64,000 bases of DNA from Hymenobacter nitidus. GTDB lineage: Bacteria > Bacteroidota > Bacteroidia > Cytophagales > Hymenobacteraceae. Shown one piece after another: positions 7,521 to 15,945 of this stretch. A program made the position numbers and the translations under genes. Position 1 is the first letter of the stretch, and each line of letters opens with the position of its first letter. The notes beneath the pieces are model-generated. The model was not told the origin of the DNA. It searched no databases and was given only the letters and a program-made list of their open reading frames with translations. Where the stretch lies: assembly GCF_020447315.1 (NCBI RefSeq), contig NZ_JAJADQ010000002.1, forward strand, positions 372,001-436,000, read 5' to 3'.

Positions 7521-9041
7521 CTACTTGAATATCTTTACTTTGTCTTTGTGCTTGGTGCGCAGATACTGCCGGATGATCTGCTGCACATCCTTGTTATCGT
7601 TATACCGCGTGATGATTTCTTTGAAGTCATTGAGCTTGCGGGCCGTGAAGTCGGTGCCGATGTAGCCGAAGCCCAGGTAGCGGCCGTGCTCTACTACCAC
7701 CACCGTCTGCTCGTCCTCGCGGCGGCCTTTGCCAATGACCACGAAGGAGCCGTGTTCGTAGGTGAAGCTCTCGATGGCCTCTTCCACGCGCTTGTTGTAC
7801 TCCTCGGGTGCTTCCAGGCCCAGACAGGCTCCCTGGCAGCGGTGCACCTGGTAGTCGAAGCAGGAGCCCGTGGTTTTGTAGAGGTCGCACAGCTTCTGGC
7901 ACAGGTTGAACTTGGCCACCTTGTGAAACAGAAATCCCTTGGCCTTGTACTGGTTGCCCAGCGCTATCAGGGGGTGCGACTCGGCGTGGTCATCGGCTTT
8001 GCCGTAGTACAGGCGCTTGTAGCCGTTCTCATCGGTGCGCAGAAAGATGCCGGCCGGAAACACCGAGCGGCGCTGGGCTCGGTTATAGAGCGGCTTCATA
8101 CGCTTTATTTCCGCCGACTCATAGAGCAAAGCCACCAGCTCCGAACCCGTCAGTTCCCAGGTGATATCAGAAATACTGTTCTTGAACTCCAGCGACTTGC
8201 GCGACTTGTAGTCGACGGCAAAGTGCTGCTGAATGCGCTTGTAGATGTTGATGCTCTTGCCGACGTAAATAACCTCGCCCTGCTCGTTGTGGAAGTAGTA
8301 CACACCGGCTTCCTGGGGCAGAGAGGCAACTTTTTCGGGGGTAATATTAGGTGGCAGCAGGGCCGTCCGGATGGCTTCCTGCACGGCCGCAATGCGCTTC
8401 GGGCTGGGCTGCTTGGTGGGCTTGGCCGCGGCTGAGGCAGCATCAGGCGTGGCACTTTTCGGCGGGCGGCCCGAGGGTGCCAGCGCGTCTACCGTAGCCA
8501 GCGTGTCGGCAGCCGAAATGGCGGGGTTGCGCAGGGCTTCATCCTGCTGGCTGATTTTGAGCAGCCGGTCGAACAGGATAGTCGTGGCCGCCGCGTCGCC
8601 GGCCGCGCGGTGCCGGCCTTCAAGCGGAATCCCGATGTTCTGACACAGCTTGCCCAGGCTGTAGCTGGGCTGGCCCGGAATCAGGGAGCGGCTCAGGCGC
8701 ACCGTACACAGGGTTTTGCGCGAGTAGTTGTAGCCCAGGTCGGCAAACTCCTTCTTCATGAAGGAATAGTCGAAACGCACGTTGTGAGCCACGAAAACGC
8801 AGCCTTCCGTCAGCTCCACAATCTTGCGGGCTACCTCGTGAAACTTGGGCGCGTCGCGCACCATATCGTCGGTGATGCCGGTGAGCTGGGTAATGAAAAA
8901 GGGAATAGGCCGGCCCGGATTCAGGAGCGTACTGTACTGATCAACGACCTTTTCGCCGTCGTGAATAAATATGGCTACCTCCGTGATGCGGTCCTGGGTA
9001 GGCTGCCCCCCGGTGGTTTCAAGGTCAATGATGGCGTACAA
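7521..9041 (-). CDS. DEDDh exonuclease fused to GIY-YIG endonuclease domain
   Basis: 506 residues. Residues 1-165 are a DnaQ-like 3'-5' exonuclease: Asp6-x-Glu8 (IIDLETTGG), Asp91 (HNVRFDYSF), His144 and Asp149 (HRAAGDAA). Residues 243-330 are a UvrC/Cho-type GIY-YIG nuclease: GVYYF (246-250), YVGKS (259-263) and Arg269. A roughly 150-residue C-terminal region with conserved cysteines (CQKLCDLYKT, CFDYQVHRCQGAC) matches the Cys-rich segment after GIY-YIG in UvrC. The architecture is a known Bacteroidota/Actinobacteria fusion probably acting in DNA repair, incising and trimming the damaged strand. Substrate not established. Confidence 0.88.
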   Translation of the reverse strand: MYAIIDLETTGGQPTQDRITEVAIFIHDGEKVVDQYSTLLNPGRPIPFFITQLTGITDDMVRDAPKFHEVARKIVELTEGCVFVAHNVRFDYSFMKKEFADLGYNYSRKTLCTVRLSRSLIPGQPSYSLGKLCQNIGIPLEGRHRAAGDAAATTILFDRLLKISQQDEALRNPAISAADTLATVDALAPSGRPPKSATPDAASAAAKPTKQPSPKRIAAVQEAIRTALLPPNITPEKVASLPQEAGVYYFHNEQGEVIYVGKSINIYKRIQQHFAVDYKSRKSLEFKNSISDITWELTGSELVALLYESAEIKRMKPLYNRAQRRSVFPAGIFLRTDENGYKRLYYGKADDHAESHPLIALGNQYKAKGFLFHKVAKFNLCQKLCDLYKTTGSCFDYQVHRCQGACLGLEAPEEYNKRVEEAIESFTYEHGSFVVIGKGRREDEQTVVVVEHGRYLGFGYIGTDFTARKLNDFKEIITRYNDNKDVQQIIRQYLRTKHKDKVKIFK

Positions 9042-9087
9042 AAGCGGCGCGGATTCAGGTAAACGATGGTGCTAATAAGATTGGTAA

Positions 9088-9114
9088 CAAAGATAGCACC
9101 TGTGAAGGTTGCAA
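9088..9114 (-). promoter_or_regulatory. Promoter of the exonuclease/GIY-YIG gene
   Basis: On the minus strand a perfect TATCTTTG (9095 to 9088) is preceded by TTG with a 16-nt spacer. This fits the Bacteroidota TTG-N17-23-TAnnTTTG pattern apart from one nucleotide of spacing. The predicted leader is about 40 nt. Confidence 0.6.
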
Positions 9115-9205
9115 GCCGGGAAGATTGTGCGGAGTCGTCCGGCCAAGCGAGGCTACGGCGGCAAGCTACCCTATTCCGGCAAATACCGGCGCAGGGTCTG
9201 GCCCC

Positions 9206-9240
9206 ACAAAAAAAGCCCACCGTTACGGGTGGGCTTTTTC
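9206..9240. terminator. Terminator of the PA2169-type gene
   Basis: AGCCCACC / GGGTGGGCT hairpin with loop GTTAC, flanked by A-run and T-run, so it can work on both strands. It lies 24 bp beyond the minus-strand stop at 9264. Confidence 0.82.
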
Positions 9241-9263
9241 AAAGAATCAAAGGCTAGAGAAGC

Positions 9264-9734
9264 CTAGCGGGTGCCTTTCTGCTGGGTTACCCAGTTTTTG
9301 GCGGTCAGAATCTCGCTGTGCTGCTGCTCGATAATGGTGCGGGCCTGGGCCGGAATTTCCTGCGACTTCAGCGCCGTTTCGTACGCGGCCAGGGCCGTAG
9401 CGTCACCGGTTTCGCACTCGCCCAGAATGGCCGAGTCGTCCTGGCCCGTAATGGCCGATTTGATGTTGATCCAGCCGCGGTGTACGGCGGCGGCGGCATC
9501 CGCTACCACGCCTTCCACGGTATTACCGTCCTGGGCATTGATACCGAGCTGCTGGGCCTGCTGCGAGAGCTGCGACACGAACTGGGAGCGTTGCTGGCTC
9601 AGCTGGCTCAGCTTCGACTTCAGATCGGGGCTGCTCACGCCTTCGGCGGCTTCCTGGTAGCCTTTGGCGGCCGTTTTATTGATTTCGACGAGGTCGTTGT
9701 ATGCGCGGGCGGTTTCTCCGGTGATAATTGCCAT
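9264..9734 (-). CDS. PA2169-family four-helix-bundle protein (DUF2383)
   Basis: 156 residues starting MAIITGETARAYNDLVEIN at the ATG at 9734. The body is helical with paired heptads (LKSKLSQLSQQRSQFVSQLSQ) and a ferritin-like four-helix pattern, matching the DUF2383/PA2169 family often annotated as stress-associated. The frame is open 28 codons upstream, but that sequence does not fit the family. Soluble and cytoplasmic. The biochemical role is unknown; context adds nothing, since it lies between unrelated genes with its own terminator. Confidence 0.8.
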   Translation of the reverse strand: MAIITGETARAYNDLVEINKTAAKGYQEAAEGVSSPDLKSKLSQLSQQRSQFVSQLSQQAQQLGINAQDGNTVEGVVADAAAAVHRGWINIKSAITGQDDSAILGECETGDATALAAYETALKSQEIPAQARTIIEQQHSEILTAKNWVTQQKGTR

Positions 9735-9883
9735 AAGACAAGAAAAGTTTAGGTGGAACGAAGAGTACAGAACAGTTAACGGGGTGCCGTCGACTGGGCT
9801 TTTATACCCCCAACGCAACAGTAGGGTTACTCCCGGGCGCTTATAAAATTTAGTTTATAGCGGTAACAGGCAATTGGTTGGCC

Positions 9884-9919
9884 AAAAAAAGCCCTCGCCA
9901 GCAGCTGCTGACGGGGGCG
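9884..9919 (-). terminator. Terminator of the AI-2E permease gene
   Basis: On the minus strand an imperfect hairpin built on CAGCAG/CTGCTG with GC-rich flanks is followed by seven T residues, about 25 bp past the stop at 9944. Confidence 0.7.
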
Positions 9920-9943
9920 GAGTATTCGTCGGGAACGGGGGCC

Positions 9944-11140
9944 TTAGCTGGCCTGCTTGGCCTTGCGGCCCAGCAGGCGCTGCCACAGGCTCAGCTCCTT
10001 GTCCTTGTTTTCGTTGCCGGGCTTGGTCGAGTCCTCGCCCTCGGCCGTGTCGCCGAGCAGGAAGCCCCAGGGCTCGGTGGTTTTGCTCGCATCCAGCACT
10101 ACCTTGATGACGGCCATAATCGGAATGCTCAGAATCATACCGGGCGTACCCCACAGCTCGTTGCCCAGAATCAGGGCCAGGATGGCGGCCAGCGGGTTGA
10201 TGCTGACCTGGGAGCCGGTAATCATGGGGGTAATGAAGTTGCCCTCCAGAAACTGCACGAACACGAACACGCCGATAACGCCCAGCGCCTGCAGCGGGGA
10301 GCCGGTTTCGACCAGTGTAATCAGGGCCGGCAGGGTAGCCCCGATCAGAATGCCGATGTAGGGAATAACGGCCAGCACCGAGGCGAAAATGGCGAAGAAG
10401 ATGGCAAACTTAACGCCCAGGGCCACCAGCCCGATGCCGTTGAGAATGGCCACGATGACGATAACCTTGAACAGGCCCGAAATGTAGGCCTGCACCACGG
10501 TCTGAATGCTGTCGACGGTGTGCAGCACGGCCGTACGCTTGTCGGGAGCCACGAAACGGAACATGAACTGCCGCAGATGGTCGCGGTAGAGCAGCAAGCA
10601 GAAAATATAGATCAGCACCTGGGCCAGGTTGCTGAAGGCGTTGGTGGTCATGTTTAGGGTGGTGCCCAGGTAGGTGCCGCCCGATTTTTTCAGGGCCTTC
10701 ACCGTCGATTCTTTCACTTCCTCGATGCTCATGGGCTTGTAGCCGAAGCGCTGGTGGGCCCACTCCTGGGCCTGGTTGAAGAACTCCATGGTCTTGACCT
10801 GCAGCTTGGGCAGCTCGTCCTTGAACTGGGTGAGCTGGGAGCCGAAGGCCAGCACGATGCCCGCGAAAATGACGATGAGCAGCAGCAAACACAGGATAAT
10901 GGCCCAGATGCGGCCGATGCCGTGCCGCTCCAGCCACCGGCAGATGGGCAGCAGCAGCAGCGTAAACACGGCCGCGAAAGCCAGGGGCAGCAGCACGTCG
11001 TCCAGCACCTTGAGGGAATACACCAGCAGCACGCCGGCCAGTAGTATGTAGGTGAACTGCACAATAGGGCGCTGCTTTACCTCCGGCTGGGGCTTGTGGC
11101 CCGAGGGAGGCAAGTTATGTTGAGTAACGGGAGGAAGCAT
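9944..11140 (-). CDS. AI-2E family transporter (PerM/TqsA/YdiK-type permease)
   Basis: 398 residues with about eight membrane segments: an N-terminal pair (ILLAGVLLVYSLKVL, LLPLAFAAVFTLLLLPI), a third (WAIILCLLLLIVIFAGIVLAF), a large soluble loop, then a C-terminal group containing GIGLVALGVKFAIFFAIFA and PYIGILIGATLPALI. This is the AI-2E/PerM family of inner-membrane permeases, which includes AI-2 exporters and Na+/H+ or signal transporters. The substrate cannot be told from sequence. The C-terminal cytoplasmic tail is charged (GNENKDKELSLWQRL). Divergent from parE. Confidence 0.88.
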   Translation of the reverse strand: MLPPVTQHNLPPSGHKPQPEVKQRPIVQFTYILLAGVLLVYSLKVLDDVLLPLAFAAVFTLLLLPICRWLERHGIGRIWAIILCLLLLIVIFAGIVLAFGSQLTQFKDELPKLQVKTMEFFNQAQEWAHQRFGYKPMSIEEVKESTVKALKKSGGTYLGTTLNMTTNAFSNLAQVLIYIFCLLLYRDHLRQFMFRFVAPDKRTAVLHTVDSIQTVVQAYISGLFKVIVIVAILNGIGLVALGVKFAIFFAIFASVLAVIPYIGILIGATLPALITLVETGSPLQALGVIGVFVFVQFLEGNFITPMITGSQVSINPLAAILALILGNELWGTPGMILSIPIMAVIKVVLDASKTTEPWGFLLGDTAEGEDSTKPGNENKDKELSLWQRLLGRKAKQAS

Positions 11141-11336
11141 ATTGCTAATTAGGTTGGAGAGTGTGGGAGAAGGGGAAGCCTGCTGAAAATGGTAAAAAGC
11201 AGCTTTTGGGGTGAACCTTGCGGGCGGGTCTTAGGTTGTGAAGAATGGTTTTGCTAACTTTAGTAGCGAAAACAAGGCGCGGAAAACCTCAATTTTCTGC
11301 GTTATTTTACCTCAAATTTGATTTGCGTAAAGTACA

Positions 11337-13262
11337 ATGGCTGACGAAGAACTACCCATCGCTGCGATTCCCGACCACGGCTACACCGAGGACAGCATCC
11401 GTTCCCTGGACTGGCGCGAGCATATCCGGCTGCGCCCTGGCATGTATATCGGTAAGCTCGGCGACGGTTCCGCCTACGATGACGGCATTTACGTGTTGGT
11501 CAAGGAAGTTATTGATAACTCCATTGATGAGCACGTTATGGGCCACGGCCGCACCATCGACATCAAGATTTCCGACAGCCGGGTGCAGGTGCGCGACTAC
11601 GGGCGCGGCATTCCGCTGGGCAAGGTGGTGGATGTGGTCAGTAAAATCAATACGGGCGGCAAGTACGACTCCAAGGTTTTCCAGAAGTCTGTGGGCTTAA
11701 ACGGGGTCGGTACCAAAGCGGTTAACGCCCTCAGCAATTACTTTCTGGTGCAGAGCGTGCGCGAAGGCCAGATGAAGTCGGCCGAGTTTGAGCGTGGCAA
11801 CCTCAAGCAGGACCCCAAGCCGGTGAAAACCAGCCAGCGCAACGGTACGCTGATGGTGTTTCAGCCCGACGACACGATTTTCAAGAACTACCGCTTCATC
11901 CCGGAATACCTCGAAAATCAGATCTGGAACTACGTCTACCTCAACGCGGGGCTGACCATCAACTTCAACGGCCAGAAGTACTACTCCGAAAACGGCCTGC
12001 TCGACCTGCTGGCCCGCAAAGCCGACGCCGACAGCATCCGTTACCCTATCATCCACCTCAAGGCCCCCGACATCGAGCTGGCCCTGACCCACGGCAACGA
12101 CTACGGCGAAGAGTACTACTCCTTCGTGAACGGGCAGTACACCACCCAGGGCGGTACCCACCTGGCGGCCTTCCGCGAGGCCGTGGTCAAAACCGTGCGC
12201 GAGCATTACGGCAAGGAATACGACGCCACCGATATCCGGGCCAGCATTATTGCCGCCATTTCGGTGCGGGTGCAGGAGCCCGTGTTCGAGTCGCAGACCA
12301 AAACCAAGCTCGGTTCCATTAATATGGGCGAGGATGGGCCCACCGTGCGCGGCTTTATCCTGGACTTCATCAAGGAGCACCTGGATAACTACCTGCACCG
12401 GCACCCCGATGTAAAGGAGGCCCTCAAAAAGCGCATCGAGCAGAGCGAGCGGGAGCGTAAGGACATGGCGGGCGTGAAAAAACTGGCCAACCAGCGCGCC
12501 AAGAAAGCCAACCTGCACAACCGCAAGCTGCGCGACTGCCGCTTCCACTTCGGCGAAGGCAAGCAGGACGCCGAAGCCCAGACCACGCTCTTCATCACCG
12601 AGGGCGACTCGGCCTCGGGCTCCATCACCAAGAGCCGCAACGTGGAGACGGAGGCCGTCTTCTCGCTGCGCGGCAAGCCCCTGAACTGCTTTGGGCTCAA
12701 GAAGAAAATCGTATACGAGAACGAGGAGCTGAACCTGCTCCAGCACGCCCTCAACATCGAGGAAGGCATCGAGGGACTGCGCTACAACCGCGTGGTCATC
12801 GCCACCGACGCCGACGTGGACGGCATGCACATTCGCCTGCTGCTGCTCACCTTCTTCCTGCAGTTCTTCCCCGATTTAGTCCGCAACGGCCACGTGTTTA
12901 TCCTGGAAACGCCCCTGTTCCGGGTGCGCAACAAGAAGACCACTATCTACTGCTACAGCGAGCAGGAAAAGCAGGAGGCCATGCGCAAGCTGGGCCGCAA
13001 CCCCGAAATCACCCGTTTCAAGGGCCTGGGCGAAATCAGCCCCGACGAGTTCGGTAAGTTTATCGGCGACAACATCAAGCTGGAGCCCGTCATCCTGCAG
13101 TCCGACCGCTCGATTCAGCAGGTGCTGACCTATTACATGGGCAAAAACACCCCGGCCCGCCAGGAATTCATCATCGACAACCTGCGCCTGGAAAAAGACC
13201 TGGTGACCTCCGATGTGCTGCCCGTTGAGGAAGTAGCCGAGGAAGACATGGCCTTCGCCTAA
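11337..13262 (+). CDS. parE: DNA topoisomerase IV subunit B
   Basis: 641 residues, the ATPase/TOPRIM subunit of a type IIA topoisomerase. GHKL ATPase motifs are present: [17 protein letters not shown] and [15 protein letters not shown]. The TOPRIM part has EGDSASG and DADVDGMH. It lacks the GyrB-type insertion, and the partner A subunit is the parC-like gene at 15946, so ParE is preferred over GyrB. In Bacteroidota this pair decatenates chromosomes. Its own terminator follows, so parE and parC are separate transcription units about 2.7 kb apart. A weak TAACTTTA box lies around 11258. Confidence 0.92.
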   Translation: MADEELPIAAIPDHGYTEDSIRSLDWREHIRLRPGMYIGKLGDGSAYDDGIYVLVKEVIDNSIDEHVMGHGRTIDIKISDSRVQVRDYGRGIPLGKVVDVVSKINTGGKYDSKVFQKSVGLNGVGTKAVNALSNYFLVQSVREGQMKSAEFERGNLKQDPKPVKTSQRNGTLMVFQPDDTIFKNYRFIPEYLENQIWNYVYLNAGLTINFNGQKYYSENGLLDLLARKADADSIRYPIIHLKAPDIELALTHGNDYGEEYYSFVNGQYTTQGGTHLAAFREAVVKTVREHYGKEYDATDIRASIIAAISVRVQEPVFESQTKTKLGSINMGEDGPTVRGFILDFIKEHLDNYLHRHPDVKEALKKRIEQSERERKDMAGVKKLANQRAKKANLHNRKLRDCRFHFGEGKQDAEAQTTLFITEGDSASGSITKSRNVETEAVFSLRGKPLNCFGLKKKIVYENEELNLLQHALNIEEGIEGLRYNRVVIATDADVDGMHIRLLLLTFFLQFFPDLVRNGHVFILETPLFRVRNKKTTIYCYSEQEKQEAMRKLGRNPEITRFKGLGEISPDEFGKFIGDNIKLEPVILQSDRSIQQVLTYYMGKNTPARQEFIIDNLRLEKDLVTSDVLPVEEVAEEDMAFA

Positions 13263-13310
13263 AGGCTGTAAAGGCGCGTATTCGCGCCCCGGCATCGGTC
13301 TGATACCGAC

Positions 13311-13348
13311 CCAAAGCCCCACCCGAATGCATCGGGTGGGGCTTTTTA
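13311..13348 (+). terminator. parE terminator
   Basis: AGCCCCACCCGA / TCGGGTGGGGCT, a 12-bp perfect stem with a short loop followed by five T residues, about 50 bp past the parE stop. Confidence 0.88.
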
Positions 13349-13782
13349 TTGCGGGTGCACCGGCTTTAGTGAGGCTTCAATTATAGCGGGCCACATGCGA
13401 CTGGTCAACGCCGGAACAGTTGGCCGCCAGTCGGGGTAGGCTTGAATGGGAATTAGAAAGGAGCCGGCTTTAAGCGTACCAGCACCCGGTGGAGGGAGCC
13501 TTCGTTTCGGGCCATTTGCGCAGGCGCGGGTCGGTCAGGAGTGGTTTCTTCGTGCGAAGGGCGGCGGGAGTGAGAGTGGCAGGGATGTTTCCGGGAGTAC
13601 TAGTCTTGAGGACAAGGAAATACGCAGCGGCAGAGTGCGACCAAAACCTGGGAGTTGGAGTGAGCTGCGGCTTGATTTATTTCGGTAAGTCACATCACTA
13701 TGTGATACCGTCGTATGTGGTTTGCGACTTTATTTGTAGCAGCCCGTATGAGGGTTCTGTCCGCTCCTTATTCTCCGCACCT
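13349..13782. other. Intergenic stretch without a recognisable gene
   Basis: Nothing convincing is seen in the first 300 bp; open frames here have no start context or family resemblance. Near 13725 there is TTTATTTG, one base off the TAnnTTTG box, which could serve the small ORF at 13783. Confidence 0.45.
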
Positions 13783-13971
13783 ATGGCCTCATCACTACCT
13801 TCTTTCTCGTCGGGTTCCGCGCCCTCAGCCCCGAATGGTTCTTCGCCCTGGCGGCAGCGCGCCATGGGCTGGCTGCTGCTACTGGCGCTCCTGGGTCTGC
13901 TGCTGGCAAGTCGCCAGGCCCGGACCCCCGGTCCTCACCCAGGTATTTTGTCGTTGTTCAGCTCCCGCTAA
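13783..13971 (+). CDS. Possible small single-pass membrane protein
   Basis: 62 residues from the ATG at 13783. A Ser/Pro-rich N-terminus is followed by one strongly hydrophobic segment (MGWLLLLALLGLLLA, about residues 29-43) and a short tail. The frame extends upstream, but that part looks non-coding. Support comes from the near -7 box about 55 bp upstream and a very strong terminator directly after the stop. I recognise no family, so this remains tentative. Confidence 0.4.
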   Translation: MASSLPSFSSGSAPSAPNGSSPWRQRAMGWLLLLALLGLLLASRQARTPGPHPGILSLFSSR

Positions 13972-13986
13972 ATCCCGGGGGTATAC

Positions 13987-14034
13987 AACCCGAAACGGCC
14001 ACTCCCGACACGTCGGGAGTGGCCGTTTCGGGTT
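13987..14034. terminator. Strong bidirectional terminator, 23-bp perfect stem
   Basis: Arms 13987-14009 and 14012-14034 are perfect complements (core CGAAACGGCCACTCCCGAC) with a 2-nt nominal loop, and TTTT follows on the plus strand. It lies between the small plus-strand ORF and the convergent pirin gene and can stop transcription from both. Confidence 0.85.
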
Positions 14035-14051
14035 TTGCCGCCCGCTATCCG

Positions 14052-14972
14052 TTACGACAGCGGCTCGGGCGCCGCGGAGGCCGACGACGCGGGCCGCGAC
14101 TTATCCTGGGGCAGGGGAATAAACTCGTGGTTGTCGGTGGGGGGTAGGGCAATGCGGCCGGCGGCCCAGTCGGCCTTGGCCTGCTCGATGCGCTCCTTGC
14201 GCGACGACACGAAGTTCCACCAGATAAAGCGGGGCCCCAGTTGCTCGCCGCCTAACAGCATAAGCGTGGTGGCTTCGCGGGCAATGAGTACGGGGTCCTG
14301 GCCGGGGGTAAACACCAGCAGCTGCCCCGCCGAGTAAAAGTGGCCCGCAACCTCTACCTGGCCCTTGGCTACGTAGGCCCCACGCTCCTGGTGGCCCTGG
14401 GGCAGCCCAAACCGCGTGCCGGGCTGCAGCACCACATGCAAGTAGAACAGGGGCGAGTGGGTCTGCACGTCGTTGCGCAGGCCGTAGGCACTGCCCGCAA
14501 TCAGGCGCATCCACACGCCGGGCTCGGTGAAGATAGGCAGCTCATGGGGCTGGTAGTTGGTGAAGCTCGGGGCCGCTTCCTCGGCGGCCTCGGGCAGGGC
14601 CACCCAGGTCTGAATCATTTCCAGCTGCCCGCCGGCCAGGGTGGCCGGGTCCTCAAACCGCTCGGAGTGGGCAATGCCGCTGCCGGCTGTCATCCAGTTC
14701 ACCTCGCCCGGCCGGATAATCTGCTCCACGCCTAGACTGTCGCGGTGCGTGACCTGGCCGCCGAACAGGTAGCTCACCGTGCTCAGCCCGATGTGGGGGT
14801 GGGGCAGCACGTCGAGACTTTGCAGCTGGGTGGCCGGCACGCTCACCGGCCCGGCGTGGTCCATGAAGATGAAGGGCCCCACCATGCGCCGCTCCCGAAA
14901 GGGCAAAATCCGTTTCACATCGAAGCCGGCACTGATGGAAGCCTGGCGGGCATTAATAACTAAGTCGAGCAT
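14052..14972 (-). CDS. Pirin family protein (bicupin)
   Basis: 306 residues. The N-terminal cupin carries the pirin signature ERRMVGPFIFMDHAGP and a histidine-rich metal site (HPHIGLSTVSYLF, GSGIAHSE, with a Glu in the following strand). The C-terminal cupin domain is degenerate, as usual. Bacterial pirins are Fe(II)-binding cytoplasmic proteins; some have quercetinase activity and others are redox-sensing regulators. Which applies here cannot be told. Monocistronic, with the strong terminator at 13987-14034. Confidence 0.92.
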   Translation of the reverse strand: MLDLVINARQASISAGFDVKRILPFRERRMVGPFIFMDHAGPVSVPATQLQSLDVLPHPHIGLSTVSYLFGGQVTHRDSLGVEQIIRPGEVNWMTAGSGIAHSERFEDPATLAGGQLEMIQTWVALPEAAEEAAPSFTNYQPHELPIFTEPGVWMRLIAGSAYGLRNDVQTHSPLFYLHVVLQPGTRFGLPQGHQERGAYVAKGQVEVAGHFYSAGQLLVFTPGQDPVLIAREATTLMLLGGEQLGPRFIWWNFVSSRKERIEQAKADWAAGRIALPPTDNHEFIPLPQDKSRPASSASAAPEPLS

Positions 14973-15162
14973 AGTGCAAAGCGGTTAAGAAGTCAAGAGG
15001 GGTAAAGGCGGGGCCGGGCGCCCCGGCCGGTGGGGCGTGGCCTTACTATCGTTCGGGCCTGAGGCGGCTAAAGGACGAAAAACCAACTCCCAAATGCAAA
15101 ACGCCGCCCCCGGCAAGCGGCAGCAGCGTCGAAATAGCAATAGAAGTAATGCCGGGAATTGC

Positions 15163-15360
15163 TTAGAGAGCGACTTTGCAGGCCTGCACGGCAAGTATAG
15201 AGGCGTTAACTTCCGCCAGCTCGGCCTGCACCTGGGGCGCGGTGGTAGCCAGGTTGCCGCTCTCAAACGCCCGGTTCTGCCGGCGGTTGATGAGGGCGGC
15301 CTTCTGGAAAGTAGAGAAAAGCGTAACGAGAATCTCTTTACGGCTTTTTCTGTTTTTCAA
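15163..15360 (-). CDS. Short coiled-coil ORF related to the 46680-47090 protein
   Basis: 65 residues. The stretch ALINRRQNRAFESGN then ATTAPQVQAELAEVNASI aligns with RVLNQRRSEF then ATSTSAELQAELTALNAEI in the 136-residue protein encoded at 46680-47090. It lacks the rest of that protein, so it may be a short family member or a remnant left by an internal deletion. No membrane segment or signal. Expression and function unknown. Confidence 0.42.
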   Translation of the reverse strand: MKNRKSRKEILVTLFSTFQKAALINRRQNRAFESGNLATTAPQVQAELAEVNASILAVQACKVAL

Positions 15361-15945
15361 AACCTGTACCAGTGATGCTGGCGGGTGTGGCCCTGGGAGC
15401 TAGTCCGTGCTGGTTTGAATGAAAGAGGTGGCTCTACCAGAATGGCACGCTGGACTGCATCCTGCAATTCCATCTGGTCTAATTAAAACTTCTTCTATGA
15501 TCGGGAAGGATAGTACGGAGCCTAGTGCCGGCTGCTGGTAAGCAGATTTGCTCATATACGGGTTCTTGGATGCTAAAAAGGTTGGCGCGAAAAGATCGGC
15601 TGAATCAGGCTATGGGTCTCGTAAGCTCGGTACGGACCCGTCATAAACTTTTGTTTGGGCTTGCGCATGGCTAATAAAATTAGGAACTTTATGTGCCTGC
15701 TCGGCATTAGAAATATTGCGTTCTGCGCCGCTAACGGTACTTTTGATATTCCGGGAGTTCCGGACCAGCGGCTCAGGGTGCTTCCGGTTTTCTTTGTAGC
15801 TTTTACCCTGCGCCCATGTCCTAACTCCTACACATTTTTTGCCCGGACTTTGTTGAGGTCTGGTTTTGTAAGTGAAAAGCCTTCCGGCTGCAAGGCCCGA
15901 AGAGAGGTACAAGAACATTAACCGTGGCAAGCGCCACACCCCACT
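15361..15945. other. Intergenic stretch upstream of parC
   Basis: 585 bp with lower GC than the neighbours. An 88-codon open frame at 15655-15921 has no family resemblance and an unlikely composition, so I do not call it. The parC promoter should lie in the last 150 bp, where several TTTG motifs occur (about 15848-15868), but none is a clean TAnnTTTG. Confidence 0.4.

Noticed and set aside
15655..15921. 88-codon plus-strand frame upstream of parC
   Set aside because: No start context, odd composition rich in Cys/Phe/Arg and no family resemblance. More likely the parC leader region.
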